From VMCP01 sp965655465 (GTDB taxonomy: Bacteria; Bacteroidota; Bacteroidia; NS11-12g; UBA955), in NCBI GenBank assembly GCA_965655465.1, contig CBFHGY010000005.1, forward strand, positions 1 to 54,638: 54,638 nucleotides of DNA. The letters are read 5' to 3'. A program made the position numbers and the translations under genes. A model generated the notes under the pieces. It saw only the letters and a list, made by a program, of their open reading frames with translations, was not told the DNA's origin and searched no databases. Below are positions 8,432-16,975 of this stretch, one piece after another (the first letter of the stretch is position 1; each line of letters opens with the position of its first letter).

Positions 8432-11053
8432 TTAGTTCTTCAATAATTTACCGGTATGTTTTGTACCATCTGCACCGATTACCTTTACGAAGTAATAGCC
8501 ATTACTTAAGCTCTCGATATTGATGTTCAATTTGTTTTCACCTTTGTTGCCGTTGTAAGTACCAGACAATACTACTTGTCCATTTAAATTCAATACGCTG
8601 TATTGACTTGCGCCTGAAACTGCAGAAGCAAATGTAATTTGTGTTTGGGACGTACTTGGATTCGGAGAAATCTTCACATTTGTAGCGCTTTTGGCTGCAA
8701 TTTTCTTGGTATTGGTCAATAAATTCTCTGTTTTGAAATATCCACGACCGTGAGTACCTGCGTAAATAGTCATACCTTCCCAAGGTCTCCATTCGTAGCC
8801 GCGCAATTCAAATACAGGCACACGCGCTAAACCATCGTTTGCTTCATCCCAAGTTGTACCACCATTTTCTGTAACCCAAATACCCAAATCAGTACCAATA
8901 ACAATACGTTTTGCATCATCTACGTCGATTACGGCATCGTATACAGGCATTGCGGGCAAGTTCCCAGTAATATTAGTAAAGGTTGGATTCTCAGCCAAAG
9001 CATCAAAAGATTGCAAAACATAAACAGTACGACCATAAGCACCTAAGGTTATTACCACATGGTTTGGATCTGCTGGATTGATACTAATTCCAGTTACAGT
9101 TCTACCGATAATTGCTGGGATATCTAATTTCTTGATTGCAATTTCCTTTGGGATATCGTTGGAACCGGGATTGGCTTCTAAGGTAAATTCTGCGTTGTTC
9201 AAATTCTCTAATCTCCACAACGCACCTGTTTTTGCAATAAATAAGTGATCACCATCTGGAGTATAATCCATTTCCACAATGCGATCGTTACCTAAATTAT
9301 TCGCAACTAAAAACCAATTTACATCCGAAGCAAAATCTGTAGGATTGATTGCGCACCATACTTGATTATTTTTTGCAAGATATAAACGCGATGTTACAGA
9401 ATCTTTTTCCCACAGGTTGTATGTGGTATAAAAATCTGATTGTACAGTTCCTGTTTGACGGTCATCCCAGAAAGTAGAAGAAGATTGACCGCTATTGGCA
9501 GAGCGCACCACACGACCGTAATAGGTAGACATGAATACAATACGAGGATCGATGCGACTAAATTCAACGTCAAAACCGTCACCACCATAAATACTAATAG
9601 CTGTTTGTGAAGGCTTTCCGTTAATTGAATTCCCACTGAAATTAATCAATTGTGTTCCATTGTCCTGAGCACCACCAACTACGTGACCCAATTCATTTGC
9701 GGCAACATTGTAGAGTTGTAAAGTTGTAAATCCGCGGTTTATGCTCGTCCACGTATTTAAATCCTTAGAAGAGTATAGACCACCGTCACAACCTACGATG
9801 CAAGTAGCTGGACTGGTACGCGTATTCCAAGTGATCAAGTGTTTGTCGGCATGCACATATTGACGATTCCAGGGAACATTGAACATGCTTGCCATCTGGC
9901 GATATCCATTAATGCTATCCCATTGTGCAAGATCTACTCCTCCTAAAATTACTTTATTTTTATCTGTTGGGAAAACACTGATACAGTTATCATACCAACC
10001 TTGACGGTTTGAACCGAAAATATCGTTTGATGAATTTCCTTGCATTAAGACGGTCCATGTTTTTCCACCATCTGTGGTACGAGAAAGATTGCCCAAACTA
10101 CCATCACCCTTCGCGCCTAAAGCATAAACGGTGTTGATATCTTGAGGAGCAACCGCTAAAGAAGTACGACCACCGGTATTGGCTCCAGTATTCATTGCGG
10201 TAAGTGCGGTTGCGTTTGCTTCCTTTTTATAAATAATTCCATTAGAAGTTGCACACCAAACGTTTGCATCTTTATCGATAACCAAGTCGCGAATTACCAA
10301 ACCGGCAATACGATTTAATTTAACCGGTGTGCTGCTGAAATCCAAATCAAACAGTCCAGATTCTGTAGCTACATAGATGATATCTTTACTTGGATGCGCA
10401 ACCATAGCATTACACTGCCAAAAACGATTATCCTTTGCAATGTCGAGTAGTGAGAAATCGGTTCCCTCATCATCGCTACTTACAAAAAGTCCAGATCCGT
10501 AAAAAGCGGGAGAACCGTTTTTGGTTCCTGCAAGGTTGGTAAATCCACCTTCACCGGTACCGTACACGATTTTTCCACTTCCGGATAATTGGGCCACACA
10601 AGTTACATTTAAATTTTCCTGCATATCATTTACAGGAGCCCAGCTTTGACCATACGTGTTTGATCGGAACAACCCACCACTAACACCTCCTGCAAACCAA
10701 ATTTCAGGTTTGCTTTGATGCATTAAGAATGCGCGAATACGCCCACCCACGTTATCGGGTCCCATACTCTGCCATTCGATTTTTTTATTAAGTCGTTTGG
10801 ATACGGACTGCATCGCGTCTGCTTGGGCAATTGCCGCAGCAACCCATTCAGGTTCTAAGGTATGGGTTTCTTCGTTCAAACGCATGCTATAGATAGACTC
10901 GATAGCGCCACGAATGCTTTGTTCTTTTTGGGTTTCCGATTCGTTGCTTTGCGCAAGGATGCCTTTGGGAGTGGTTTCATAGCTTCCCCAAAAAGCAATA
11001 CCAGCGGCTAAAGCTGCGGTAGAAAGTATAGGTAATATTCTTTTCATACTCAT
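8432..11053 (-). CDS. Secreted BNR/sortilin-type beta-propeller protein with T9SS type A sorting domain
   Basis: The 873-aa protein begins with a signal peptide (MKRILPILSTAALAAGIAFW) and continues with beta-propeller repeats of the VPS10/BNR type (GGLFRSNTYGQSW, LSRTTDGGKTW, GIWVTENGGTTW). It ends in an approximately 80-residue type IX C-terminal sorting domain: VKISPNPSTSQTQITF, then SNGYYFVKV and the basic tail GTKHTGKLLKN. Such proteins cross the outer membrane by T9SS and are usually attached to the cell surface or released. No catalytic domain is recognised, so binding or adhesion is a guess. It shows that the organism has a T9SS whose core genes lie outside this window. Confidence 0.9.
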   Translation of the reverse strand: MSMKRILPILSTAALAAGIAFWGSYETTPKGILAQSNESETQKEQSIRGAIESIYSMRLNEETHTLEPEWVAAAIAQADAMQSVSKRLNKKIEWQSMGPDNVGGRIRAFLMHQSKPEIWFAGGVSGGLFRSNTYGQSWAPVNDMQENLNVTCVAQLSGSGKIVYGTGEGGFTNLAGTKNGSPAFYGSGLFVSSDDEGTDFSLLDIAKDNRFWQCNAMVAHPSKDIIYVATESGLFDLDFSSTPVKLNRIAGLVIRDLVIDKDANVWCATSNGIIYKKEANATALTAMNTGANTGGRTSLAVAPQDINTVYALGAKGDGSLGNLSRTTDGGKTWTVLMQGNSSNDIFGSNRQGWYDNCISVFPTDKNKVILGGVDLAQWDSINGYRQMASMFNVPWNRQYVHADKHLITWNTRTSPATCIVGCDGGLYSSKDLNTWTSINRGFTTLQLYNVAANELGHVVGGAQDNGTQLINFSGNSINGKPSQTAISIYGGDGFDVEFSRIDPRIVFMSTYYGRVVRSANSGQSSSTFWDDRQTGTVQSDFYTTYNLWEKDSVTSRLYLAKNNQVWCAINPTDFASDVNWFLVANNLGNDRIVEMDYTPDGDHLFIAKTGALWRLENLNNAEFTLEANPGSNDIPKEIAIKKLDIPAIIGRTVTGISINPADPNHVVITLGAYGRTVYVLQSFDALAENPTFTNITGNLPAMPVYDAVIDVDDAKRIVIGTDLGIWVTENGGTTWDEANDGLARVPVFELRGYEWRPWEGMTIYAGTHGRGYFKTENLLTNTKKIAAKSATNVKISPNPSTSQTQITFASAVSGASQYSVLNLNGQVVLSGTYNGNKGENKLNINIESLSNGYYFVKVIGADGTKHTGKLLKN

Positions 11054-11199
11054 AAAGACTTTTTCTAGATAGGTTTATTTATTCTGCTCGACTTGCAAAT
11101 AAAGACAAATAAGTGCTGTTTTCCAACGAATAGAAATCACAGCACCCTGCTTTTATTGCCATTTTTTATTCATAAAATCAAAAAGAATCCCAATGACTC

Positions 11200-12078
11200 T
11201 TATAAAACATGTTTTTCGGCATGATAGGAACTTCGAACTAAGGGTCCACTTTCAACAAAACGGAAGCCAAGTTCTAAGCCATACTCCTCCCAAAATTTAA
11301 ACTTATCGGGATGGATATATTCAGCAACGGGCAAATGCATTTTAGTGGGTTGCAAATATTGTCCTAATGTTAACACATCGCAACCATGTTCGCGTAAATC
11401 ATTTATAAGTTTTTTTACTTGGTCATCGGTTTCACCGCACCCTAACATGGCCCCACTTTTAGTTCTGCGACCGTATTCTTTGGTCCTTTTAATTTGTTCC
11501 AAACTTCGAAAATATTTGGCTTGGGGTCTTACCAATCGATACAATTCCTCTACCGTTTCCATATTGTGCGAAACCACTTCCGGTTTCGAATCCAATACCA
11601 AATAAAGCAGATCCCATTGAGCCTTAAAATCGGGAATCAATGTTTCGATGGTCGTTTCGGGCGAATGTTGTTTTACTTGTTTAATGGTTTCAGCCCAAAC
11701 CGTAGCTCCTTTATCTTTTAGTTCGTCTCTATTTACAGAGGTAATTACACAATGTTTAACTCCCATCAATTTTACCGCCTCTGCTACGCGAGCAGGCTCA
11801 TCAAGGTCGTATTCGCCGGGACGTCCAGTTGCCACCGCGCAAAAGGAACAACTTCGAGTACACACATTTCCGAGAATCATGAAAGTGGCAGTTCCTGCAC
11901 CCCAGCATTCTCCCATATTAGGACATCTGCCATCTTCACAAATAGTATGAAGTTTATGTTCTTTAACAATGCGTTTTACACGGGTATAATTTTCTCCAAA
12001 AGGAATATCAATTTTAAGCCATTTTGGCTTGGTAGGTCCTTTGGGGGATTCTTTTTTTACTACGGGAAGTTCTATCAC
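11200..12078 (-). CDS. lipA: Lipoyl synthase
   Basis: LipA is a radical-SAM enzyme that inserts two sulfurs into protein-bound octanoyl groups. Both iron-sulfur clusters can be read: the auxiliary-cluster motif CEDGRCPNMGEC and the radical-SAM motif CTRSCSFC. The conserved C-terminal RSSYHAEK supplies the serine ligand. The start is uncertain. The frame is open to an ATG at 12144, but that would overlap the upstream gene and adds a hydrophobic stretch not seen in LipA. The GTG at 12078 (VIELPVVKKE, just before PKWLKIDIPFG) matches the family N-terminus better. The E2 protein at 38.4 kb in this window is a client. Confidence 0.95.
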   Translation of the reverse strand: MIELPVVKKESPKGPTKPKWLKIDIPFGENYTRVKRIVKEHKLHTICEDGRCPNMGECWGAGTATFMILGNVCTRSCSFCAVATGRPGEYDLDEPARVAEAVKLMGVKHCVITSVNRDELKDKGATVWAETIKQVKQHSPETTIETLIPDFKAQWDLLYLVLDSKPEVVSHNMETVEELYRLVRPQAKYFRSLEQIKRTKEYGRRTKSGAMLGCGETDDQVKKLINDLREHGCDVLTLGQYLQPTKMHLPVAEYIHPDKFKFWEEYGLELGFRFVESGPLVRSSYHAEKHVL

Positions 12079-12130
12079 GTTTGTATTTTTTATAGATAAT
12101 AAGAATGTAAATGTTAGGACAAAGTCAACT

Positions 12131-12856
12131 TCATTCGTTTCCAAATCCTATCGCAAAGTTAATAAATAGCGCGGGAAGGTTTTGAGGATTTACATTTATT
12201 GCATTCAAAAGCGGCAATTCTTGAACAAAAAAATCATTCATAAAACCAATACTTAGGGTATTGCTTATGTTGCGATAGTTCCCCCACTCCATGCTGATTG
12301 CCGCAGAGACCCCTATGCCGGGAATAATTTTACCCTCTGATATGCCTCTTGTATAAGACGATTCCCCACCAATAAATTGCACATCGTGTACTTCAGGATT
12401 GTATCGAACTTCTTCTACCGCGTCAAAAGGCAAATTTGAGCGGTACACCCAAACATAGATTGGCCAAGCATAAGCAAAAGGGATGTGTGCTCCCATTTGC
12501 AGGGAAAGGCCTACATCAAAGCGGGAACGACGTTCGGAAAGCATCCAAGATCGGGCATAATAAGGTCTAAATACCCAAATTCTATTGATTTTATCCATTA
12601 CAAAGGGTTCACTAGCGGGCAAGGTTTGATTTACCACCAAAATTTCCTTTGGGTGCAAAATATTCCCCATCCTCAATCCAAACGTTTCTGTAATTTGATC
12701 GGGCTCCCAAGTGGTTTTTATTCCCACTCCTGCATCGAATCCATAATTACGTATTTGCGCATCTACCACAAAAGATCGCACAATCTGCGCGTTTATCCCA
12801 CCGAAATTACTCAGAAAAAGCATCAAAAGCAGTCGATAAATGGTGGATAAGGACAC
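12131..12856 (-). CDS. Putative outer-membrane beta-barrel protein
   Basis: The 241-aa protein has a signal peptide ending in GINAQ, then alternating hydrophobic/aromatic strands and a C-terminal aliphatic/aromatic strand (LFINFAIGFGNE) typical of small outer-membrane barrels. No named family is recognised. The start is a GTG (MSLSTIYRLL): the arginine gives the signal peptide its positive charge, and the only alternative ATG, at 12823, would lose it. A TATATTTG box lies just 4 nt upstream, suggesting a leaderless transcript. lipA follows about 50 bp downstream on the same strand. Confidence 0.65.
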   Translation of the reverse strand: MSLSTIYRLLLMLFLSNFGGINAQIVRSFVVDAQIRNYGFDAGVGIKTTWEPDQITETFGLRMGNILHPKEILVVNQTLPASEPFVMDKINRIWVFRPYYARSWMLSERRSRFDVGLSLQMGAHIPFAYAWPIYVWVYRSNLPFDAVEEVRYNPEVHDVQFIGGESSYTRGISEGKIIPGIGVSAAISMEWGNYRNISNTLSIGFMNDFFVQELPLLNAINVNPQNLPALFINFAIGFGNE

Positions 12857-12860
12857 GTAT

Positions 12861-12868
12861 CAAATATA
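12861..12868 (-). promoter_or_regulatory. TAnnTTTG -7 box 4 nt before a GTG start
   Basis: On the minus strand the sequence is TATATTTG. The distance to the GTG start at 12856 is 4 nt, which would place transcription start at or very near the first base of the codon. No clear TTG is present at -33. Confidence 0.4.
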
Positions 12869-12945
12869 AGGATAAATTTTCCTGATTGTAACATTACTGA
12901 TTTTGCGAAAAATCAACCCACTTTCTCCCACAAGCTTGAAAACGC

Positions 12946-12975
12946 TTGCAAATAAGGGAATCTGCCTTATATTTG
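12946..12975 (+). promoter_or_regulatory. Distal promoter of the dcw cluster
   Basis: TTG at 12946-12948 and TATATTTG at 12968-12975, separated by 19 nt, match the Bacteroidota -33/-7 consensus. A start near 12981 would give mraZ a leader of about 140 nt that contains all MraZ boxes. Confidence 0.55.
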
Positions 12976-13028
12976 TGGCCTGCAGAATGCCATCTAAATC
13001 ACCAAAACCAAAGAAAAACCCAGTATTG

Positions 13029-13084
13029 TGGGGGCTTGTGGATAACTGGTGGTTAATTTTGGGAGAATGTGGGAAATAGTGGGA
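13029..13084 (+). promoter_or_regulatory. MraZ boxes overlapping a proximal -7 element
   Basis: TGGGA occurs at 13060, 13070 and 13080, exactly 10 bp apart, with degenerate copies TGGTT at 13050, TGGAT at 13039 and TGGGG at 13029. MraZ of E. coli is known to bind TGGGN repeats separated by 5 nt upstream of its own gene. A TAATTTTG -7-like box at 13054-13061 shares its last two bases with the first perfect box, so MraZ binding would cover it. Autorepression of the cluster is the likely outcome. Confidence 0.78.
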
Positions 13085-13122
13085 AAATCTGTAGTTATTT
13101 AGCAGATGAAACCAACACACGT

Positions 13123-13587
13123 ATGTCTGGACTGATTGGAGAATATTATTGCAAGCTGGACGCCAAGGGGCGCTTGTCCCTTCCATCGCGTTTACGCACT
13201 CAAATTCCTGAGGCGGCTGGCAATGTACTCGTAATCAACCGGGGATTCGAAAAGTGCTTGGTGTTGTACACCAAAGAAGACTGGCTCAAGGAAACCGAAA
13301 AACTCAATGCTGTTGACGATTTTATGAGTCCGGAAATTCGTAGATTCAAACGTATTTTCACCAATGGTGCCAACTTGCTACCGATTGATAACGCACAGCG
13401 AATCTTGCTTCCCAAAAAACTCATGGAATATGCAGGACTCGACGACGAAATCGTTTTAAGCGCATTTGGCAACAAAGTAGAAATATGGAGTAAAGAATTA
13501 TACGAATCCGAATTGGATGTGGAATCAAACGAGCTAAGCGAATTGGCCCGCAACTTTCACAACCAAAAGAAAGCTTTAGGCGAATAA
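13123..13587 (+). CDS. mraZ: Transcriptional regulator MraZ
   Basis: MraZ is the SpoVT/AbrB-fold repressor that heads dcw clusters and forms ring-shaped oligomers on DNA. The 154-aa protein contains the two tandem swapped-hairpin domains: GEYYCKLDAKGRLSLPSRLR near the N-terminus and PIDNAQRILLPKKLMEYAG about 75 residues later, each with the DxxGR/DxxQR signature. The start is the ATG at 13123 (MSGLIGEYYC). An upstream in-frame start at 13069 would run through the MraZ boxes and is rejected. It is the first gene of the dcw operon, 34 bp before rsmH. Confidence 0.95.
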   Translation: MSGLIGEYYCKLDAKGRLSLPSRLRTQIPEAAGNVLVINRGFEKCLVLYTKEDWLKETEKLNAVDDFMSPEIRRFKRIFTNGANLLPIDNAQRILLPKKLMEYAGLDDEIVLSAFGNKVEIWSKELYESELDVESNELSELARNFHNQKKALGE

Positions 13588-13621
13588 CACCCACCCTCGT
13601 GTTGGTCTCAATGTTAAAACC

Positions 13622-14536
13622 ATGGAGACTTCATACCACATACCCGTTTTATTTCAAGAAAGTCTTGACGCTTTGGTATTAAACCCATCCGGGATATATG
13701 CCGACCTTACTTTCGGAGGTGGTGGACATTCCCGTGGGATTCTTGATCGTTTGAACGCCGAGGGTCGCCTGATTTCCTTCGATAAGGATACCGATGCCTA
13801 TCAAAATCATATTAACGATCCGCGCTTCACCTTAGTTCAGCACAATTTTAGATACCTCAAACAATACCTTTTATATATGGGTATTCCTAAACTCGACGGA
13901 ATTTTGGGCGACTTAGGAATTTCTTCACACCAAATCAATACCGATCAACGGGGATTTGCACATCGCTTTGATGGCCCGCTCGACATGCGAATGGATCCTG
14001 AAAGCCCCCTCCGTGCCTCGGATATCTTAGATACCTATTCCGAAAAGGAATTGCTGCGGGTATTTAATGAATATGGTGAAATTAAAAACGCCTATAAATT
14101 GGTTCAAAATATTTTACCTCAACAGCGCATGGGGCGATTTAACACTGTTGCACTTTTCAAACAGTCTATTTCGTCGTTAATTCCACAAAAAGACCCTTCG
14201 AAATACCTTTCTCAAGTATTTCAAGCCTTGCGCATCGAAGTAAATCAAGAAATGACGGATTTACGCACCCTCTTAGAGGATGCCGCTGATGTAGTAAAGG
14301 AAGGTGGTAGATTGGTAGTGATATCCTACCACTCTTTAGAGGACCGTTTGGTAAAAAACGTGCTTTTGAACGGCCAATTACAAGGCAAAGTACATGCAGA
14401 TGTATTTGGTCGTGTAAGTCTTCCCTTTAAAGCCGAACCGCATAAAGCCATTATTCCCACCGAAGAAGAAATTTTACGTAACCCCCGTTCACGCAGCGCC
14501 AAAATGCGTGTGGGAATTAGAACCGCTAATCCATGA
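13622..14536 (+). CDS. rsmH: 16S rRNA (cytosine-1402-N4)-methyltransferase RsmH
   Basis: RsmH (MraW) methylates C1402 in the 16S rRNA P-site. The 304-aa sequence starts YHIPVLFQESLDAL and shows the SAM-binding TFGGGGHS motif. DGILGDLGISSHQI, DMRMD and the late VVISYHSLEDRLVK motif, all diagnostic of the family, follow. Its stop overlaps the next start by ATGA, so it is coupled to the small FtsL-like gene. Confidence 0.97.
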   Translation: METSYHIPVLFQESLDALVLNPSGIYADLTFGGGGHSRGILDRLNAEGRLISFDKDTDAYQNHINDPRFTLVQHNFRYLKQYLLYMGIPKLDGILGDLGISSHQINTDQRGFAHRFDGPLDMRMDPESPLRASDILDTYSEKELLRVFNEYGEIKNAYKLVQNILPQQRMGRFNTVALFKQSISSLIPQKDPSKYLSQVFQALRIEVNQEMTDLRTLLEDAADVVKEGGRLVVISYHSLEDRLVKNVLLNGQLQGKVHADVFGRVSLPFKAEPHKAIIPTEEEILRNPRSRSAKMRVGIRTANP

Positions 14537-14868
14537 GCACAGAAAAACAAGAACACGACAACGCCCAAGAGCCAAAAAACACTACTTCATTCTTTGAAGG
14601 ATTGGACACTTGGCGCATAATCAAATGGGTATTAATCGCATTCCCAGTTTTGGTATTCTATATCTATAATTCCTTACACACCGCAAAAGCGATAAAAAAG
14701 AAGAATGAATTGAGTGCGAGTTTAAAAGAACTGCATTCTGAACGCATCAGTCTCGAAAGCGAAATCACCCAAGCAAGCAAACAAACCCGCCTAGCTGAGC
14801 AATTAGAATCCAAGGGATTGAAAGAAATCAGCACCCCGCCTAAAAAAATCATCCGTGACCGAAAATAA
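14533..14868 (+). CDS. ftsL: FtsL-like division protein
   Basis: This short bitopic protein (111 aa) has a cytosolic N-terminal segment of about 30 residues, one membrane helix (IIKWVLIAFPVLVFYIYNSL) and a periplasmic coiled coil (AIKKKNELSASLKELHSER onward). The sequence is too diverged to identify by motif. The assignment rests on size, topology and its position between rsmH and ftsI, where FtsL is expected. It overlaps rsmH by 4 bp and ftsI by 14 bp. In other bacteria FtsL pairs with FtsB/DivIC and FtsQ to activate FtsWI. Confidence 0.8.
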   Translation: MSTEKQEHDNAQEPKNTTSFFEGLDTWRIIKWVLIAFPVLVFYIYNSLHTAKAIKKKNELSASLKELHSERISLESEITQASKQTRLAEQLESKGLKEISTPPKKIIRDRK

Positions 14869-16975
14869 GATCAATACACGCAAAGAAATCCTTAATCGCG
14901 CCCGCATCATTTTTGCGCTGGTAGCGCTTTTTGGTATTTTCATCGCGGTTTCCATATTCCGTTTGCAAAATGGCATGGCAACGGATTTTAATATCAAAGA
15001 AGAACGGAAAAACACACGCACAACTACCGTTTCTGGTATACGTGGCAATATCTATGATGCTGAGGGTGGACTGTTAGCCACTTCAGTACCCACGTACGAT
15101 ATCATGTGGGATTCTCGTATTAACGCCCTAACTGACGCGCATTTCAATGAAAAACTTGATTCTTTATCGTTTCTCTTAGGGAAAAATTTCAAGCAACGTA
15201 CTGCGATAGAATGGCGCAATAAACTAATCAATTTGCGTAAAATAGGCCACCGTTACTACACCCTTTTATCGGATGTTTCTTTCGATAAAGTGCGGGAAAT
15301 GAAGAGATCCTGGCCCTTAATTCGTGAGGATAAATACAAAGGCGGATTTTGGTCTATTGAAAAGGGGAAGCGCATGTATTTTATGGGAGAGATGGCCAAA
15401 CGCGCTATAGGCTATACTCGTAATGGCGTAAATGTTGGTTTGGAAGGCGCTTTTGACAGCCTGCTAAAAGGACAAACCGTTGACGTTTTGTTGCAACGAC
15501 TGCCCGGAAACATTTGGAGACCTGTAAAAGTTGGATCAGGATTTGAAGCAGAAAATGGGAAGGACATCGTAACTACTTTAGATACGCGCTTTCAAGACAT
15601 CACTCAACATGCACTAAACAAAGCATTAAAACAGCACGGTGCCGATCACGGGTGTGCCATCGTAATGGAAGTTGAAACCGGGCAAATTAAAGCCATGGCG
15701 AATTTGAAACGGGGTAAAGATGGAAATTATTACGAATCGATGAATTACGCGGTAGATCAATTTATGGAACCTGGATCTACCTTTAAAATCATTTCTGCCA
15801 TGGCCTTGTTGGAAGATGATGAAATCAGTTTAACGGATTCCATTCCAACGCATAAAGGAAAAATCAAGTTTTACGATACAGAGTTCAAAGACGACGAACA
15901 CAACAAGAGCATCCCCAATGCCTATACCCTTCAAGAATGCATCGAACAATCTAGCAATGTGGGTATTAGCCAATTTGTACATAATGCCTATAAAAACAAT
16001 CCCAAGAAATTCTTAAGTCATTTGGAGCGATTGGGATTGAGTTTAAAACCCAATTTTGACATCCCTAGTTCGAATCATCCTGTAATTCTAGATCCTAGTC
16101 ACCCCTTGTGGTCGGGTGTTACCTTACCTTCTATGAGCATCGGATATGCAACTCGATTGTCACCTTTACAGATGCTAAGTGTTTACAATTCAATTGCAAA
16201 TAATGGCACCTTAATGAATCCGTATTTAGTAAAGGAAATCCGACAAAACGGCAAGGTTTTGACCAAGATCTCCCCAAAAATAATCCAAAAAAAGATTTGC
16301 AGTAAATCTACGAATGAAGCCCTAAAAGACATGTTACGCGGTGTGGTATTGCGCGGAACCGCTCAAAAAATATTCAAGGAAAGTTTGGTAGAAGTTTCGG
16401 GAAAAACGGGAACAGCCCGGATTATCAATTCCAATGGACGCGGATACTCAAACAAACACATGGCTTCTTTTGTGGGGTATTTCCCAGCAAACAAGCCTAC
16501 GTATAGCATTATCGTGGTCGTGAACGAACCCTCAAGCGGAGATATTTATGGGGCAAGTGTAGCCGCACCGGTATTTAAAGATATTGCCAATAAAATTTAC
16601 AGTGCACATATAAAAATCCAGCCAGAGCTTATCGCACAAGTGAAACGAAGCAATCCCAATATTTTAAATTCAGAGACTCAAAAAATAATTGAAAATTTAG
16701 AATCCTTAGAAATACCATACACCTGTTCGGATGAAACTGCCCGATTGTCTAGCGCAAGACTTAAAGATGGCACTATTCAATTAACCGCTCTTCCTATAAA
16801 AAATGGAGTTGTGCCAGACTTCAGGAAAATGGGTGCAAGACAGGCCATGATTCTGGCTTCAAAATTGGGACTGCGTGCCAATATCTCCGGATTCGGCCAG
16901 GTTCATATGCAAAGTATTAAACCCGGCACTCGCATTCACAATCGTTTAAACTTAACGCTATACCTAAAACCGTGA
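14855..16975 (+). CDS. ftsI: Penicillin-binding protein 2/3-type transpeptidase FtsI with PASTA domain
   Basis: This class B PBP cross-links septal peptidoglycan. It has an N-terminal membrane helix (about 18-36), a PBP dimerisation domain and a transpeptidase domain with all three motifs: Ser308 in STFK, SSN at 366-368 and KTG at 517-519. A C-terminal PASTA domain (about residues 645-706, GVVPDFRKMGARQAM) follows, as is common in Bacteroidota FtsI. At 706 aa it is of normal length. The start is GTG at 14855, inside the preceding gene. It partners with FtsW encoded 4 kb downstream. Confidence 0.95.
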   Translation: MTENKINTRKEILNRARIIFALVALFGIFIAVSIFRLQNGMATDFNIKEERKNTRTTTVSGIRGNIYDAEGGLLATSVPTYDIMWDSRINALTDAHFNEKLDSLSFLLGKNFKQRTAIEWRNKLINLRKIGHRYYTLLSDVSFDKVREMKRSWPLIREDKYKGGFWSIEKGKRMYFMGEMAKRAIGYTRNGVNVGLEGAFDSLLKGQTVDVLLQRLPGNIWRPVKVGSGFEAENGKDIVTTLDTRFQDITQHALNKALKQHGADHGCAIVMEVETGQIKAMANLKRGKDGNYYESMNYAVDQFMEPGSTFKIISAMALLEDDEISLTDSIPTHKGKIKFYDTEFKDDEHNKSIPNAYTLQECIEQSSNVGISQFVHNAYKNNPKKFLSHLERLGLSLKPNFDIPSSNHPVILDPSHPLWSGVTLPSMSIGYATRLSPLQMLSVYNSIANNGTLMNPYLVKEIRQNGKVLTKISPKIIQKKICSKSTNEALKDMLRGVVLRGTAQKIFKESLVEVSGKTGTARIINSNGRGYSNKHMASFVGYFPANKPTYSIIVVVNEPSSGDIYGASVAAPVFKDIANKIYSAHIKIQPELIAQVKRSNPNILNSETQKIIENLESLEIPYTCSDETARLSSARLKDGTIQLTALPIKNGVVPDFRKMGARQAMILASKLGLRANISGFGQVHMQSIKPGTRIHNRLNLTLYLKP

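Noticed and set aside
13069..13122. 18-codon extension of MraZ
   Set aside because: It covers the MraZ boxes, and family members start at MxGxxxEYxCKLD.
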